A stretch of 64,000 bases of DNA from DATAOG01 sp963757395. GTDB taxonomy: Bacteria > Pseudomonadota > Alphaproteobacteria > Geminicoccales > Geminicoccaceae. Of this stretch, positions 34,382-44,366 are shown in pieces (positions within the stretch are counted from its first letter, which is position 1; each line of letters begins with the position of its first letter). The notes under the pieces are model-generated. The model was given only the letters and a program-made list of their open reading frames with translations, was not told the origin of the DNA and did no database searches. The stretch lies in the NCBI GenBank assembly GCA_963757395.1, contig CAVWRK010000013.1, forward strand, positions 372,001 through 436,000, read 5' to 3'. The translations under genes and the position numbers were made by a program.

Positions 34382-35221
34382 TCAAAAGCCGTACAGCGCC
34401 GCCGGGTTTTCGGTCAGGATGCGCTCGCGGGTCGCCTCGTCTGACGCCCAGCTCGCCAAAAGGTCGAGCGCCAAGACGTCGTCGCGGACCGCCGGGTCGG
34501 TCTGGCCAGGGTGCGGCCAGTTGCTCGCCCAGAGCATGCGGTCGGGCGCGGCCTTGACCAGCTCGCGCGCCAGCACGCTCACGTCCGCATAGTCGGGCGG
34601 GCCGGTGCGGGAGCTCTCGTAGGGCGCCGAGAGCTTGATCCAGAGCCGTCCGGTCTCGAGCAGGCCGAGCAGGCTCCGGAAGGCCGGATCGTCGGGCGCG
34701 ACCGGGTCCTGGAAGCGGCCGATGTGGTCGATCACGAGCGTGCCCGGCAAGCCTCGCAGCAAAGCCTCGCGCTCGGGCAGCTCGCGGCCGTTGCACTGCA
34801 GCTGGACGTGCCAGCCGAACAGGTGCACCCGCGCCGCCATCTCGTCGAGGACCGACCAGGGCAGTACGCCGCCCTTGAACATGTGGAAGCGAATGCCGCG
34901 GGCGCCGTCCCTGGTCAGCCGCTCGAGCTCGGCATCGCTCGCCGACGGGTCGACCACCACGACCGCGCGCGCCGCCTCGCCGATCTCGGTCACCGCGTCC
35001 ATCGTGCAGCGGTTGTCGGTGCCGTAGGCGGTCGGCTGGACCACGACCACCCGCTCGAGGCCGAGCCGGGTCTGGACCTGCCGATAGTCGTCGACGGTCG
35101 CGGGCGGCGGCAGGAAGGCCGCGGTCGGCGCCACCGGGTAGCGCTCCTTCGGACCGTAGAAATGCATGTGGCAGTCGCAGGCGCCGGCCGGCGGCTGGAC
35201 CTTCGGGCGGCGGTCGTTCAT
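34382..35221 (-). CDS. Amidohydrolase 2 family lactonase (2-pyrone-4,6-dicarboxylate lactonase-like)
   Basis: A 279-residue TIM-barrel metal hydrolase. The N-terminal ACDCHMHFYGP motif, the RGIRFHMFKGG and LVIDHIGRF strands and the terminal WASNWPHPG with its Asp/His region match the LigI/sulfomuconolactone hydrolase group. These open lactone rings in aromatic-acid breakdown. GGAGGAG lies before the ATG at 35221. The gene follows the 2-hydroxyacid dehydrogenase by 17 bases, so they form an operon, perhaps for a dicarboxylate or lactone intermediate. Exact substrate is not decidable. Confidence 0.85.
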   Translation of the reverse strand: MNDRRPKVQPPAGACDCHMHFYGPKERYPVAPTAAFLPPPATVDDYRQVQTRLGLERVVVVQPTAYGTDNRCTMDAVTEIGEAARAVVVVDPSASDAELERLTRDGARGIRFHMFKGGVLPWSVLDEMAARVHLFGWHVQLQCNGRELPEREALLRGLPGTLVIDHIGRFQDPVAPDDPAFRSLLGLLETGRLWIKLSAPYESSRTGPPDYADVSVLARELVKAAPDRMLWASNWPHPGQTDPAVRDDVLALDLLASWASDEATRERILTENPAALYGF

Positions 35222-35238
35222 GGCGCTCCTCCTCTGGC

Positions 35239-36252
35239 TCAGCTGCTGTCCCGGCTCCCCTTCGGGCGCCAACCCGCAAGGCGGGTCGCGTGTTCCGGAT
35301 TGACCGCGCCGGCGGGCGCCCGCCCGGCGAGGATCTCCGCCACCTGGCGCGTGGTCTCGAGCGCCTGATGGGCGATCGCCTGGGGCACGAGGCCGCCGAT
35401 GTGCGGGGTCGCGACCACGTTCGGCAGCCGGGCCAGTGCTGGCGATGGCATCTGGTCGGCCGCCCGGCCGACGTCCATGGCAAAGCCCGCGATCCTTTTC
35501 TCGCGGAGCGCCGCCTCGAGCGCCGCCTCGTCGATCAGATTGCCGCGCGAGACGTTGATCAGGAAGGCCGACGGCTTCATCCAGCCGAGCTCGTCGCGGC
35601 CGATCAGGTTCTCGGTCTCGTCGGTCGCGACCGCCAGCACGACCACGAAATCGGCCTCGACCAGGAGCGTGCCGAGGTCGGTCTGGCGGAGCTCGGGCTC
35701 GACCACACGGACGAACGGATCGTTGATCAGGATGCGCATGCCGAGCGCGAGGGCGAGCTGGGCGAGCCGGGTGCCGATGTGGCCGTAGCCGATCATGCCG
35801 AGCGTGCTGCCGCGAAGCTGCCGGCCCATGCGCACCGTGGGCGCGGCGCCGGCGCGATAGGCGAGCGCCGCGTCGGAGATGCCGCGGCCGAGGTCGACCA
35901 TCAGGCCGATCGTGAGCTCGGCGACCGAGTTGACGAAGCCGGGGCTCGCCCGGGTGACCAGCACACCCGCTGCCGAAGCGGCGCCGACGTCGACGTTGCG
36001 GATGTCGACCGCGCAGCGGACGAAGGCCAGCAGCTCGGGCAGCTGCTCGAAGACCGCGGCCGGCCCCTCGGTCATGCGATCGGAGACGATGACCGCAGAG
36101 CCTCGGGCGAGCTCGATCAGCTGCGCCGCCCGCAGCGCCGCCCCGGTCTCGTTCAGCCGGACCTCGCCCAGCTGCCGCAGACGGCCCAAAGCCTCGTCGC
36201 CATAGTAGTCACGCCGCATCTGGTCGGCGTGGCTCAGAAAGATGCCTGCCAT
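35239..36252 (-). CDS. D-isomer-specific 2-hydroxyacid dehydrogenase
   Basis: A 337-residue NAD-dependent dehydrogenase. The coenzyme domain contains LGMIGYGHIGTRLAQLALALGM and acidic ND after the second strand. The catalytic Arg is in INVSRGNLIDE and the catalytic His in ATPHIGGLVP. The usual Glu region reads AGFAMDVGRAAD, with Asp where many members have Glu-linked DVF/EPE, a mild variation. Members reduce 2-keto acids to D-2-hydroxyacids or the reverse. Operon with the downstream lactonase-like gene. Confidence 0.88.
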   Translation of the reverse strand: MAGIFLSHADQMRRDYYGDEALGRLRQLGEVRLNETGAALRAAQLIELARGSAVIVSDRMTEGPAAVFEQLPELLAFVRCAVDIRNVDVGAASAAGVLVTRASPGFVNSVAELTIGLMVDLGRGISDAALAYRAGAAPTVRMGRQLRGSTLGMIGYGHIGTRLAQLALALGMRILINDPFVRVVEPELRQTDLGTLLVEADFVVVLAVATDETENLIGRDELGWMKPSAFLINVSRGNLIDEAALEAALREKRIAGFAMDVGRAADQMPSPALARLPNVVATPHIGGLVPQAIAHQALETTRQVAEILAGRAPAGAVNPEHATRLAGWRPKGSRDSS

Positions 36253-36268
36253 CTCATCTCCAGGGCGA

Positions 36269-36941
36269 TCACCGTCCGAGGCGTGCGCCTTGGGCGCCTA
36301 CCCTAGCCCCGATGCCCGTCCGACCGCTACCCCTGCTCGGCGCCTGTGCCCGCCGCCGCGCGTGCAGGACGATGGCGGCGACCAGGGCCAGAGCGGCCAG
36401 GCCGAGCGCCAGATAGCCGAAGCGATGGAGCCAGGGGACGAGCGTGCCCAGCCGCTCGCCGATCAGGTAGACGCCGATGCCCCAGGCGCCGACCCAGAGC
36501 GCCGCGCCGATGCCGTTGTAGAGCAGAAAGCGCCACCAGCCCATGCCGACGGTGCCCGCGACGATGCCGTTCAGCTGGCGCGCGAGCGCGAAGAAGCGGG
36601 CGACCAGCACGACCTCGCCGCCGAACCGCTGGAAGAAGTTTTCCACTTTGTCGAGGCGGCTGGCCGTGATCCCGATCCGGGCACCATAGCGGAAGATCAA
36701 GCCGGCGGCCGCCGAACTGGCCGATCGCGAAGCCGATATTGTCGCCGAGCACGGCCGCGAGCCAGGCGCAGGCGAGCAGCGGCACGAGCTCCAGATTGCC
36801 CTTGGCGGCCAGCGCGGCGCCCGCGATCAGCAGGGTCTCGCCAGGCAGCGGCAGCCCGAAGGATTCGAGCAGCACGCCGCCGAACACCGCGAGGTAGCCG
36901 TACTGGTCGAGCCAGGGCGCGATCCATGGCTTCAGCAACAT
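36269..36941 (-). CDS. DedA family (SNARE-associated-like) membrane protein (frameshifted)
   Basis: Two frames join into about 224 residues. The first has the DedA opening (YGYLAVFGGVLLESFGLPLPGE) and ACAWLAAVLGDNIGFAIGQFGG; the second continues RYGARIGITASRLDKVENFFQRFGGEVVLVARFFALARQL and GTVGMGWWRFLLYNGIGA. An extra A near 36700 changes RLIFRYG to RLDLPLW. DedA proteins are polytopic inner-membrane proteins linked to lipid scrambling and proton-dependent homeostasis. The last 20 residues are basic. Separated from the hydratase gene by 9 bases of opposite order: it lies upstream of nothing obvious in function. Confidence 0.8.
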
Positions 36942-36950
36942 GCGGGCGGC

Positions 36951-37726
36951 CTACCGACCCCGGTAGCGCGGCGGCCGGCGCTCCAGGAACGAGCTGCGGC
37001 CTTCCCTCGCGTCCTCGGTCGCGCCTGAGGCCATGCTCGCCGACACCTCGAGGGTGGCTGCCGGCGAGGTCGGCAGCGCGGCGTCGATCAGGCGCTTGGC
37101 GGCCTGCACCGCGAGCGGCGCGTTGGCCGCGATCTGCTGCGCGAGCTCCAGCGCGCGGCCGACCAGCGCGTCCGCCGCGACCACCTCGGTGACCAGGCCG
37201 AAGGCCTCGGCCCGGTGCGCGTCGATCGGCTGGCCGGTGAGGATCATCTGCCTGGCCCGCCCCGACCCGATCAGGCGCGGCAGGCGCTGGGTCCCGCCCC
37301 AGCCCGGGAGGCGCCGATCGTCACCTCGGGCAGGCCGAGGCGGGCCTCCGCGGCGGCGATCCGGATGTCGGCGCAGAGCGCCATCTCGAGCCCGCCGCCG
37401 AACGCGATGCCGTTGATCGCGGCGATCACCGGCGGCGCCAGCGCGGCCAGCCGGTCGAACAGGCGATGGCCGCGCAGGCCCCAGCTGGGGCCGAACTCCT
37501 GCGGCGTGAGCGCGGTCCACTCCTTGATGTCGGCGCCGGCCGAGAACGCCCGGCCGGCCCCGGTCAGGATCACCGCGCGACAGTCGCGATCGGCCTCGAG
37601 CCGGCCCAGCACCTGATCGAGCGCATCGAGCATGGCGCCGTCGATCGCGTTCAGCTTGTCGGGGCGGTTCAGGGTCAGCGTGACGATCGTCTCGTCCCGC
37701 TCGAGCAGGATGCGCGGCGCGCTCAT
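36951..37726 (-). CDS. Enoyl-CoA hydratase/isomerase (frameshifted)
   Basis: Two frames give about 259 residues of a crotonase. The oxyanion-hole segments are GRAFSAGADIKEW and NGIAFGGGLEMALCADIRIA; the catalytic Glu lies in GLPEVTIGA. A missing T near 37305 then breaks the sequence GAFPGWGGTQRLPRL, which resumes in the second frame and runs to FLERRPPRYRGR. The ATG at 37726 overlaps a TGA in another frame (ATGA), so the upstream CoA-transferase probably ends there and translation is coupled. Expected to hydrate enoyl-CoA in fatty or aromatic acid beta-oxidation. Confidence 0.82.
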
Positions 37727-39349
37727 GGCCGGCTCCATCGATCGCGACCCGGCCGGCAGCTCGAGCCCCATCGGCTCGGGCCGGAACAGGCGCGGGTCCA
37801 TCTCCTTCAGCTCCGGGCTGACCGCGAGCGGAAGGGCGCTCCGGCCGAGCACGTCCCGCTCGAGGTCGATGCCCGGGCGCGATCTCGATCAGCTCGAGGC
37901 CGCGCCCGGTCTGGCGCAGCACGCAGCGCTCGGTCACGACCGTCACCCGCTGTCCCTGCTCGCGCCCGCGCCGGCCGCTGAACGTGACCTGCTCGACCGC
38001 CGCGACGAGCTTCATGATCCTGCCCTCTTCGACGATCCGGACCCGGCCGCCTCGAGCGCGACCTCGAGGCCGCCGGTCGTGAACGTGCCGCTGAACACGA
38101 GGTTCCGGCCGGCCGCGGTGATGTCGATGAAGCCGCCGACGCCCGCGGTCAGATAGGGCCGCCCTGCGAGCTTCGAGACGTTGACGTTGCCGGCCGCGTC
38201 GATCTGCAGGAACGACAGCGAGGCCGCAGTCGAAGCCGCCGCCCTGGAAGTAGGTGAACTGGACCGGCGACGGGATGATGGCATCGGCGTTGAGCGGCGC
38301 AGCCGAACGGAAAGCCGGTGACCGGCACGCCGCCGGTCGGGCCCTGCTCGATCGCGAAGGTCACCGCAGTCGTGCGCGCCTTCCTCGATCAGGATCCGCG
38401 GCACCAGCGCCGAGACGCCGAAGCCGAGCGCCGCGACATCGCCCGCGCGTAAGCTCGAGCGCGGCGCGGCGCGCGATCACCTTCTCGATCCCGAACGGCA
38501 CCGGCTCGAGGTCGCGAGGTCGACCCGGAGCTCGCCCGCGAGCGCCGGGTCGTAGAGGGTCCCGGTCGCCTGCCGCTGGTCGGGGTCGACCACGACCACG
38601 TCGACCAGCGAGCCCGGCACGTGCACCTGCGCGGATCGGCAGCGTGCCGGCGGCGGCGAGCCGCTTGACCTGGGCGATCACGAGGCCGCCGGCGGTGCGC
38701 GCCGCGAGCGCCAGCTCGAGCGTCCCGAGCGGCGCCGCCTCGTGCTCCATCGAGAGGTTGCCCCGGCCATCGGCGGTGGTGCCGCGGATGATCGCGACGT
38801 CGGGGCGGATGTTCTCAAGGTGCAGCCACTGCTCGCCGTCGAACTCGACCAGGCGGACCAGGTCGTCCTGCGCCGCGCGGTTCATCTTGCCGCCCTCCCG
38901 GCGCGGGTCGATGAAGGTGTCGAGGCCGGTCTTGGTCAGGACCCCTGCCCGCCCCGCGGCGCCGTCGCGGAGCATGTCGAACAGGAGGCCGCTCGGCAGG
39001 TTGTAGGCCTCGACCGCGTCCTCGAGGATCAGCCGCCAGATCGCCGGCATCGGCAGCGACGACGGGCCGCTCGGATAGCTGCCGGCGATCACGCCGCTTC
39101 GAGAGGCCGGGCCGCGCCAGGTGGTCGATGCCCTTGATGCCGTACATGTCGCCGGTGCCGATCGGGTGCAGCGTGGTCAGGCCCTGCGGCTGGCGCTGCG
39201 CGCGAACCGCTCGCCGATCGCCTGCAGGACCCGGTCCGGCGTGTTCAGGCCGCTCGACGAGCTGACGCGACGACCGCGCCGTCGGCGATCAGTCGGGCGG
39301 CCTCATCGGCGCTGAGCACACGGACGGCGACATCGGCGTTTTCTCCCAC
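37727..39349 (-). CDS. YdiF-like acyl-CoA:acetate / 3-ketoacid CoA-transferase (multiply frameshifted)
   Basis: Pieces in three frames follow the long, fused alpha-beta CoA-transferase family: VLSADEAARLIADGAVV at the N-terminus, MYGIKGIDHLARPGL, GSYPSGPSSLPMPAIWRLI, YNLPSGLLFDMLRD, KTGLDTFIDPRREGGKMN, ADGRGNLSMEHEAAPLG, VIAQVKRLAAAGTLP, DAAGNVNVSKLAGRP with GVGGFIDITAAGRNLVFSGTFT, then VEQVTFSGRRGREQGQRVTVVTERCVLR and RLFRPEPMGLEL. At least eight indels lie between about 39260 and 37860. The catalytic Glu region near 38230 falls in a broken part. A GTG at 39349 is a plausible start. Works with the overlapping enoyl-CoA hydratase in acyl-CoA metabolism. Confidence 0.75.
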
Positions 39350-39370
39350 CCGCCGCGGCCGACCTGCACG

Positions 39371-40998
39371 CTAAGTTTCGGCGGCTGCCTCTGGCTCATA
39401 GAGCAGGACCGCGCGCTCGGCCAGATCGCGGGCGGTGGTCAGGCCCTCGACGACCACGGCATCGGCGCCGGCGGTGCGCATCGCCGCCGCCGCCGCCTCG
39501 TCCGGCACCCGGGCGAGCAGGCGCAGGCCCGGGTAGAGGGCGCGCGCCAGGCTGACCACCCGCTCGCCGCCGGTGCGGGTGGGCAGCGCCACGATCATCA
39601 GCCGGGCGCGGCTCGACGTGGGCGGCGCGCAGCACGTCGGCGCGGGCGGCGTTGCCGAAATAGACCGGCAGGCATGGGCCTGGCTGGTGCGCACCCGCTT
39701 GGGGTCGTAGTCGAGGACCAGGACCGGCATGCCGAGGCCGACCAGATGGCGGGCGAGCGCCATGCCGACCTGGCCGAAGCCGGCGATCACGACGTGGTCG
39801 TGGACGCCCGCGGTCTGGCTGTCGAGATCGCTGAGCGAGGCTCTCGCCGGCCCTTCGAGGCGATCGAGGAGCGGGCGGGCGACGGCCGCGGCGAGCGCGG
39901 TCACGGCCATCGACAGCACGACCGCGGGCGTCAGGGTCTGCACCATGCCGGCGCCGAGCAGGCCGCGGTCGCGCGGCGAGGCCGAGCAGGACGAAGGCGA
40001 ACTCGCTGCCCTGGGCGAGCAGGGCGCCGAGCTCGAGCGCCAGGCGCGCGGGGAAGCGGAGCGCCAGCGCGAGCACGCAGAGCAGCGCCCCCTTGACCAG
40101 CACAGCAGGCCGCGGCGAGCGCCAGGATCGTGCCGAGATGGGCGACCGTGAAGCGGAGATCGAGGGACATACCGACGGTCATGAAGAACAGGCCGAGCAG
40201 GAGGCCGCGGAACGGGCCGATGTCGGCGGCGATCTGATGGCGGTACTCGGTGTCGGCGACCATCAGGCCGGCGACGAAGGCGCCGAGCGCCATCGACAGG
40301 CCCGCCTGCTGGGTCGCGAAGCTGGCGCCGAGCACGAGCAGAACCGCGGTCGCGGTGAACACCTCCTCGGCATCGATCGCGGCGATGAAGCCGAGCACCG
40401 GGCGCAGCAGGTAGCGCCGGCGACCAGGACCACGACCAGGGTCACCAGGACCGCCTTGGCGAGCGCGATCGCGAGCGCCTGGGCGAGCGAGCCGGCGCTG
40501 CCGCCGAGCGCGTCGACCAGCACCAGCAGCGGCCCGACCGCGAGGTCCTGGACCAGGAGGATCGCGATCGCGACCCGGCCGAGCTGGGCAGCGTCCGGCC
40601 GAGGTCGGCTACCACCCGCAGGACCACCGCGGTCGACGACAGCGCGAGCGCGCCGCCGACGATGATCGCCTGCTCGACCGGCAGGCCGAGGCCGCGGACG
40701 ACGAGCGCGATGCCGGCGGCGGTGACCAGGAGCTGGGTCAGGGCGAGCGCGTAGACCCGGGCGCCGAACAGGCGCAGGCGCTCGATCTTGAGCTCGAGCC
40801 CGAGGTTGAACAGCAGGAATACGACGCCGAGCTCGGCGAGCAGGTGGACCGCCTCGAGATCCTGGACCAGGCCGAAGCCCGACGGCCCGATCACGGCACC
40901 GCCGATCAGGAAGCCCAGAACCGTGCCGAGCCGCAGACGCGCACGAACAACGCGGCGAAGGCCACGAAGACCAGCAGGATGATCAGGATTTCCCGCAA
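39371..40998 (-). CDS. Kef-type monovalent cation:proton antiporter with TrkA-N domain (multiply frameshifted)
   Basis: Joined frames give about 540 residues. A CPA2 transporter domain starts LREILIILLVFVAFAALF and contains GPSGFGLVQDLEAVHLLAELGVVFLLFNLGLEL, the ALALSSTAVVLRVVADLG helix and GAFVAGLMVADTEYRHQI. The C-terminal Rossmann regulator reads HVVIAGFGQVGMALARHLVGLGMPVLVLDYDPKRV and ends YEPEAAAET at 39371. At least six indels are needed (about 40925, 40590, 40420, 40110, 39965 and 39670). The start is probably the TTG at 40998. Such proteins exchange K+ or Na+ for H+ and are gated by ligands bound to the TrkA-N domain. Confidence 0.8.
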
Positions 40999-41063
40999 GC
41001 TGCCGAACCGCCGAGTTTGCTGACAGTTACGCCCACAACTGCCGCGCGATAGGTATAGAGGCG

Positions 41064-41098
41064 GAGCGGCCCCGACGCCAGTCGGCGTCGGGCCGCTC
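41064..41098 (-). terminator. Strong GC hairpin between hydrolase and antiporter genes
   Basis: GAGCGGC-C-CCGACGCC (41064-41079) pairs with GGCGTCGG-GCCGCTC (41084-41098), a 15-pair stem with one bulge and an AGTC loop. It lies just past the end of hydrolase homology and before the antiporter start. No T run follows on either strand, so termination efficiency is uncertain. Confidence 0.5.
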
Positions 41099-41102
41099 AG
41101 GC

Positions 41103-41784
41103 TCAGCCGAGCGGCGAAGGCGGCGGTGGTCTCCGCGAGCTCGGCGATCACCTGATCGTCGGTGCGGCCGGAGCGCTTGAGGACATGGAACGAATGATCG
41201 GCGGTCGGCACCACGTGCAGGCGAGCGCGCTCGCCGAGGTGCGCGCAGATCGGCTGCAGCAGCTCGAGATCGGCGAGCTGGTCGCGCTCGCCCTGCAGGA
41301 ACAGCATCGGCACGCCGACCTCGGCCAGATGGGCGCCGCGCTCGACCGAGGGCCGGCCGGCCGCGTGCAGCGGAAACCCGAAGAACACGAGGCCGCGCAC
41401 GCCCGCGAGCGGCGCCTCGGCGGCGGCGAGCGAGGTCATCCGCCCGCCCATCGACTTGCCGCCGGCGAGCAGCGGCAGATCGGGCGCCGCCGCCTGGCCG
41501 GCCGCGATCGCGGCCCGCACGGTCGCGAGCAGGGTCGCGCGCATGTCCGGCCGCCTTCCGCCGGCTTCCAGATACGGAAACTGGTAGCGGAAGGTCGCGA
41601 TCCCGACGTCGGCGAGGCGTGCGCTCATCGCCGCCATGAACCGATGGCGCATGCCGGCCCCGGCGCCATGGGCAAAGACCAGGAGCCAACGCGCGCCCGC
41701 CGGCCGCAGCAGCAGCGCCGATACCTCGCCCTTCGCGGGCGTTGCCAGGAAGCTGAAGCTGGTAGCGTCGACCTCGGCCTGCAT
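41103..41784 (-). CDS. Alpha/beta hydrolase (KANL3/Tex30-like)
   Basis: About 227 residues from the ATG at 41784 (preceded by CTGGAG). The sequence LLVFAHGAGAGMRHRFMAAM is the strand-turn typical of the KANL3/Tex30 hydrolase group; the nucleophile elbow is GGKSMGGRMTSLAA, with VFFGFPLHAAG, MLFLQGERDQLAD (acid) and VPTADHSFHVLKRS (His). So the Ser-Asp-His triad is complete. Homology ends near AAFAARL; the frame stays open through the hairpin into the antiporter N-terminus. TGA codons occur at 41103-41105 in the +1 frame, so a further indel probably hides the true stop; the end given is approximate. Confidence 0.8.
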
Positions 41785-42713
41785 GGCCACTCCAGGAGCC
41801 GCCTGCCGCGTCCGGCTCGCGCTCGCGTTCCGGAGAACCCTGGAGCAATTTCGCAGCCAGATCAATTCCGCTCGTCCACCATGCCGAGCTCGTGCCAGGC
41901 CTTTGTCGACCACGAGCGGCGAGCAATCGGATGGCGGCGCAGCAGCAGCTCGAAGCGGCCACGACCTTGCTCGAAGGCCAAGCGCCGAGAGCCAGGAGCT
42001 GCACGCCGCAGCCGGATTCGTCCGCCTGTCGGCCGGGCGTGGCAACGGGCAGGACACAGCCTCCCTCCAATCTACGGCAGGTCACTCGCCGAGTTGGCGC
42101 GTTACTCGGCGCACCATTGTCATCAGGTTTGTTTCCCGCCTACATAGAACTGATCCTAAGAAGATACACCGCATTGGTTCGCCGTTTTCTGCAAGAATAT
42201 CTCCAGATCTCACTAACAACTTAACGCACTAACGATGGAATAAAATTGACCTTGACAAGATGTTGTTCACTCTGCTTGCTCGATGGCACGCGTAGGGGAA
42301 AGTTCAAATAAGCCAGAGATGTCGGAGACCCCGAGTCAAATAAAGCTCTGAGGCGAACCTGGACCTCAACCTCTTCGCGCCGCCACTTTGGGTAGAACGC
42401 AATCAATAGTTGACGGGCGACTGCTCTTCGGGAGCAGTTCCATACCCGCGTGCAAGGGAGACAACGATGAAGCTCGCCCAAGATCGGGCATTCTCGATGC
42501 CGATTGCTCGCCTGTGAAGGCAAAGCCAACGCTCGGGTCTTAGTCAGAGAGGTTGAGGTCGTGGGCCACGTCAAACGCTTCGGAGCGACGAAACTCTAAG
42601 CCCGCAATTCATTCCTCCAATCACTGGCGCCGCTGTTCGAGTGGAGCGCCATCGGTGGCAGATGGGAAGGTCGCTCTTTCGGTCGGCGTCTCCGCGGACA
42701 AGGAAGAAGAACA
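41785..42713. other. Gene-poor interval, AT-rich in its second half
   Basis: No convincing gene is seen in these 929 bases. From about 42100 the base composition drops well below that of the rest of the window. Notable items are two CACTAAC copies near 42212-42232, a hairpin CTGCTC-TTCGG-GAGCAG at 42421-42437 and a short frame at 42467. Frames on the minus strand here (for example 42221-42574) show no family likeness. The interval probably holds the promoter and leader of the peroxidase gene, or a decayed insert. Confidence 0.4.
42467..42517 (+). CDS. Possible 16-residue leader peptide
   Basis: A short frame MKLAQDRAFSMPIARL with a good ribosome site (AAGGGAGACAACG before ATG), downstream of a small TTCGG-loop hairpin and 197 bases ahead of the dihaem peroxidase gene. 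It could be a leader peptide or a small protein; nothing else supports it. Confidence 0.2.
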   Translation: MKLAQDRAFSMPIARL

Positions 42714-44162
42714 ATGAAGTCCACCCGCAGGTTGACACCCGTCCATGTCGCTGTCGTAACTGGCATGCTGACCGTCTTCGTCCCGGGCGTTGTCGGGGCG
42801 ACGCCGGTCGATTCGGCCATCATGGCCCGGTTCAAGCGGCTCCCTCCCTTTCAACAACGGCTTGGCACGCTCCGGGACGCCCGGCTGATCGAAAAGGGGC
42901 GCCGTCTGTTCAACAACGAGACCTTCGACGGCAACGGTCGTACCTGCGCCAGCTGCCACCCGGCCACCAACAACTTCACGATCGATCCTGACTACATTGC
43001 GACCCTGCCGAAGCATGACCCGCTGTTCGTCGCGGAGTTCGAGCCGGATCTCGCCCAACTCGAGGATCCCGACCTCATGCGTCGCTTCGGGCTGATCCTC
43101 GAGAATCTCGACGGCTTCGACAAGCCAGGCGTCTTTCGCGGCGTCCCGCACACCCTCGGCCTGCGGTTATCGACTAGGGTCGATCCCGCGGGCGATCCGA
43201 ACCTGACCCGCGCCGACGGCAGCACCGTGGTCGAGGCCACGGGCTGGTCGGGCGACGGAGCCCCCGGCGACGGCTCGCTGCGCTCGTTCGCGATCGGCGC
43301 CATCGTTCAGCATTTCACGAAGACGCTGAACCGCATTCCCGGCAAGGACTTCCGCCTGCCCACTAAGTCCGAGCTCGACGCCCTCGAGGCGTTCCAGTTG
43401 TCGCTCGGCCGCCAGACCGAGGTCGACCTCGCGAAAATCGACTTCGCCGATCCCGACGTCCAGACGGGCAAAGATCTGTTCAATGGGATCGGCATCAACC
43501 GGGCGTGCTCCGCCTGCCACAACAACGCGGGCGCGAACAACGCCGCCGGCTTCAACCGGAACTTTGCGACCAACGTCGCCAACCAGACGACGACCAAGGC
43601 CCGCGGCTTCGACCCCAACATACCGGGGGACGGCGGTTTCAACTCAGAGCCGAAATTCAAGGTTCCCGGAATCTCCGGCAATTTCTATGGCAACGGGTCG
43701 ATGAACACCCCGTCCCTGGTCGAAGCCGCCGACACCGGCCCTTTCTTCCACGACAACTCGGCGACGACGATTGAGAAAGCGGTCCGCTTCTACACCACGC
43801 CGACCTTCTCGGCCGACAATCCGTTCCGGCTCAGCGGCACGCAGATCAGGCGGGTGGCGGCGTTTCTGCGCGCGCTCAACGCCCTGGAGAACATCCGCAG
43901 CAGCAAGGCGCACGCGGAACAGGCGCAGCGCGAGGTGCCGATCGGGGCGCGGGAGTCGATCGCTCTGATGCTCGCCGACAATCGAGACGCGATCGACGTG
44001 CTGACCGGCGCGCAGCTCTATCCGAAAGCGGTCAAGCTGCTCAACGCGGCGCAGGCGCTGGAGGTCGACGCACGCCACACTGTCGAGCGGCGCTTCCGCA
44101 ACACTCTGCTACTGCAGGCGTTGGCGCTCGAGAACGCGGCCCGCGCCAACATTCTGAAATAG
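42714..44162 (+). CDS. Dihaem cytochrome c peroxidase-like protein
   Basis: A 482-residue exported protein. The signal peptide covers MKSTRRLTPVHVAVVTGML to about VVGA. Two haem c sites are present, CASCH (about residue 83) in TFDGNGRTCASCHP and CSACH (about 265) in GIGINRACSACHNN. TPSLVEAADTGPFFHDNSATTIEKAVRFY near 350 matches the MauG/CcpA family's Met/His region with FFHDG-like text. It is longer than typical bacterial CcpA (about 340), with extra C-terminal helices. Likely a periplasmic electron-transfer or peroxide-reducing enzyme. It is monocistronic, and an AT-rich leader lies upstream. Confidence 0.87.
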   Translation: MKSTRRLTPVHVAVVTGMLTVFVPGVVGATPVDSAIMARFKRLPPFQQRLGTLRDARLIEKGRRLFNNETFDGNGRTCASCHPATNNFTIDPDYIATLPKHDPLFVAEFEPDLAQLEDPDLMRRFGLILENLDGFDKPGVFRGVPHTLGLRLSTRVDPAGDPNLTRADGSTVVEATGWSGDGAPGDGSLRSFAIGAIVQHFTKTLNRIPGKDFRLPTKSELDALEAFQLSLGRQTEVDLAKIDFADPDVQTGKDLFNGIGINRACSACHNNAGANNAAGFNRNFATNVANQTTTKARGFDPNIPGDGGFNSEPKFKVPGISGNFYGNGSMNTPSLVEAADTGPFFHDNSATTIEKAVRFYTTPTFSADNPFRLSGTQIRRVAAFLRALNALENIRSSKAHAEQAQREVPIGARESIALMLADNRDAIDVLTGAQLYPKAVKLLNAAQALEVDARHTVERRFRNTLLLQALALENAARANILK

Positions 44163-44366
44163 TCCTGCAGGCCTGCGGCGCGGTCGAACTCGCCGGCCGC
44201 GCGCCCAGGGAATGGCCGACGGCGGGCGAGCAGAGGCTGAAACCCTGCGCGCCCGCTGCCTGGGCCGCCTCCAATTCGGGCTCGCGGTTGATGCCTGCGG
44301 CCAGCTCGGCTACGATCGGCAAAGAGCTGTGCTGAGGTTAGGAACCTGATCGGGGAGGCAAAAATA

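Noticed and set aside
42221..42574. 117-codon minus-strand frame in the AT-rich interval
   Set aside because: No ribosome site, no family likeness and unusual residue use; more likely a chance frame in lower-GC DNA.
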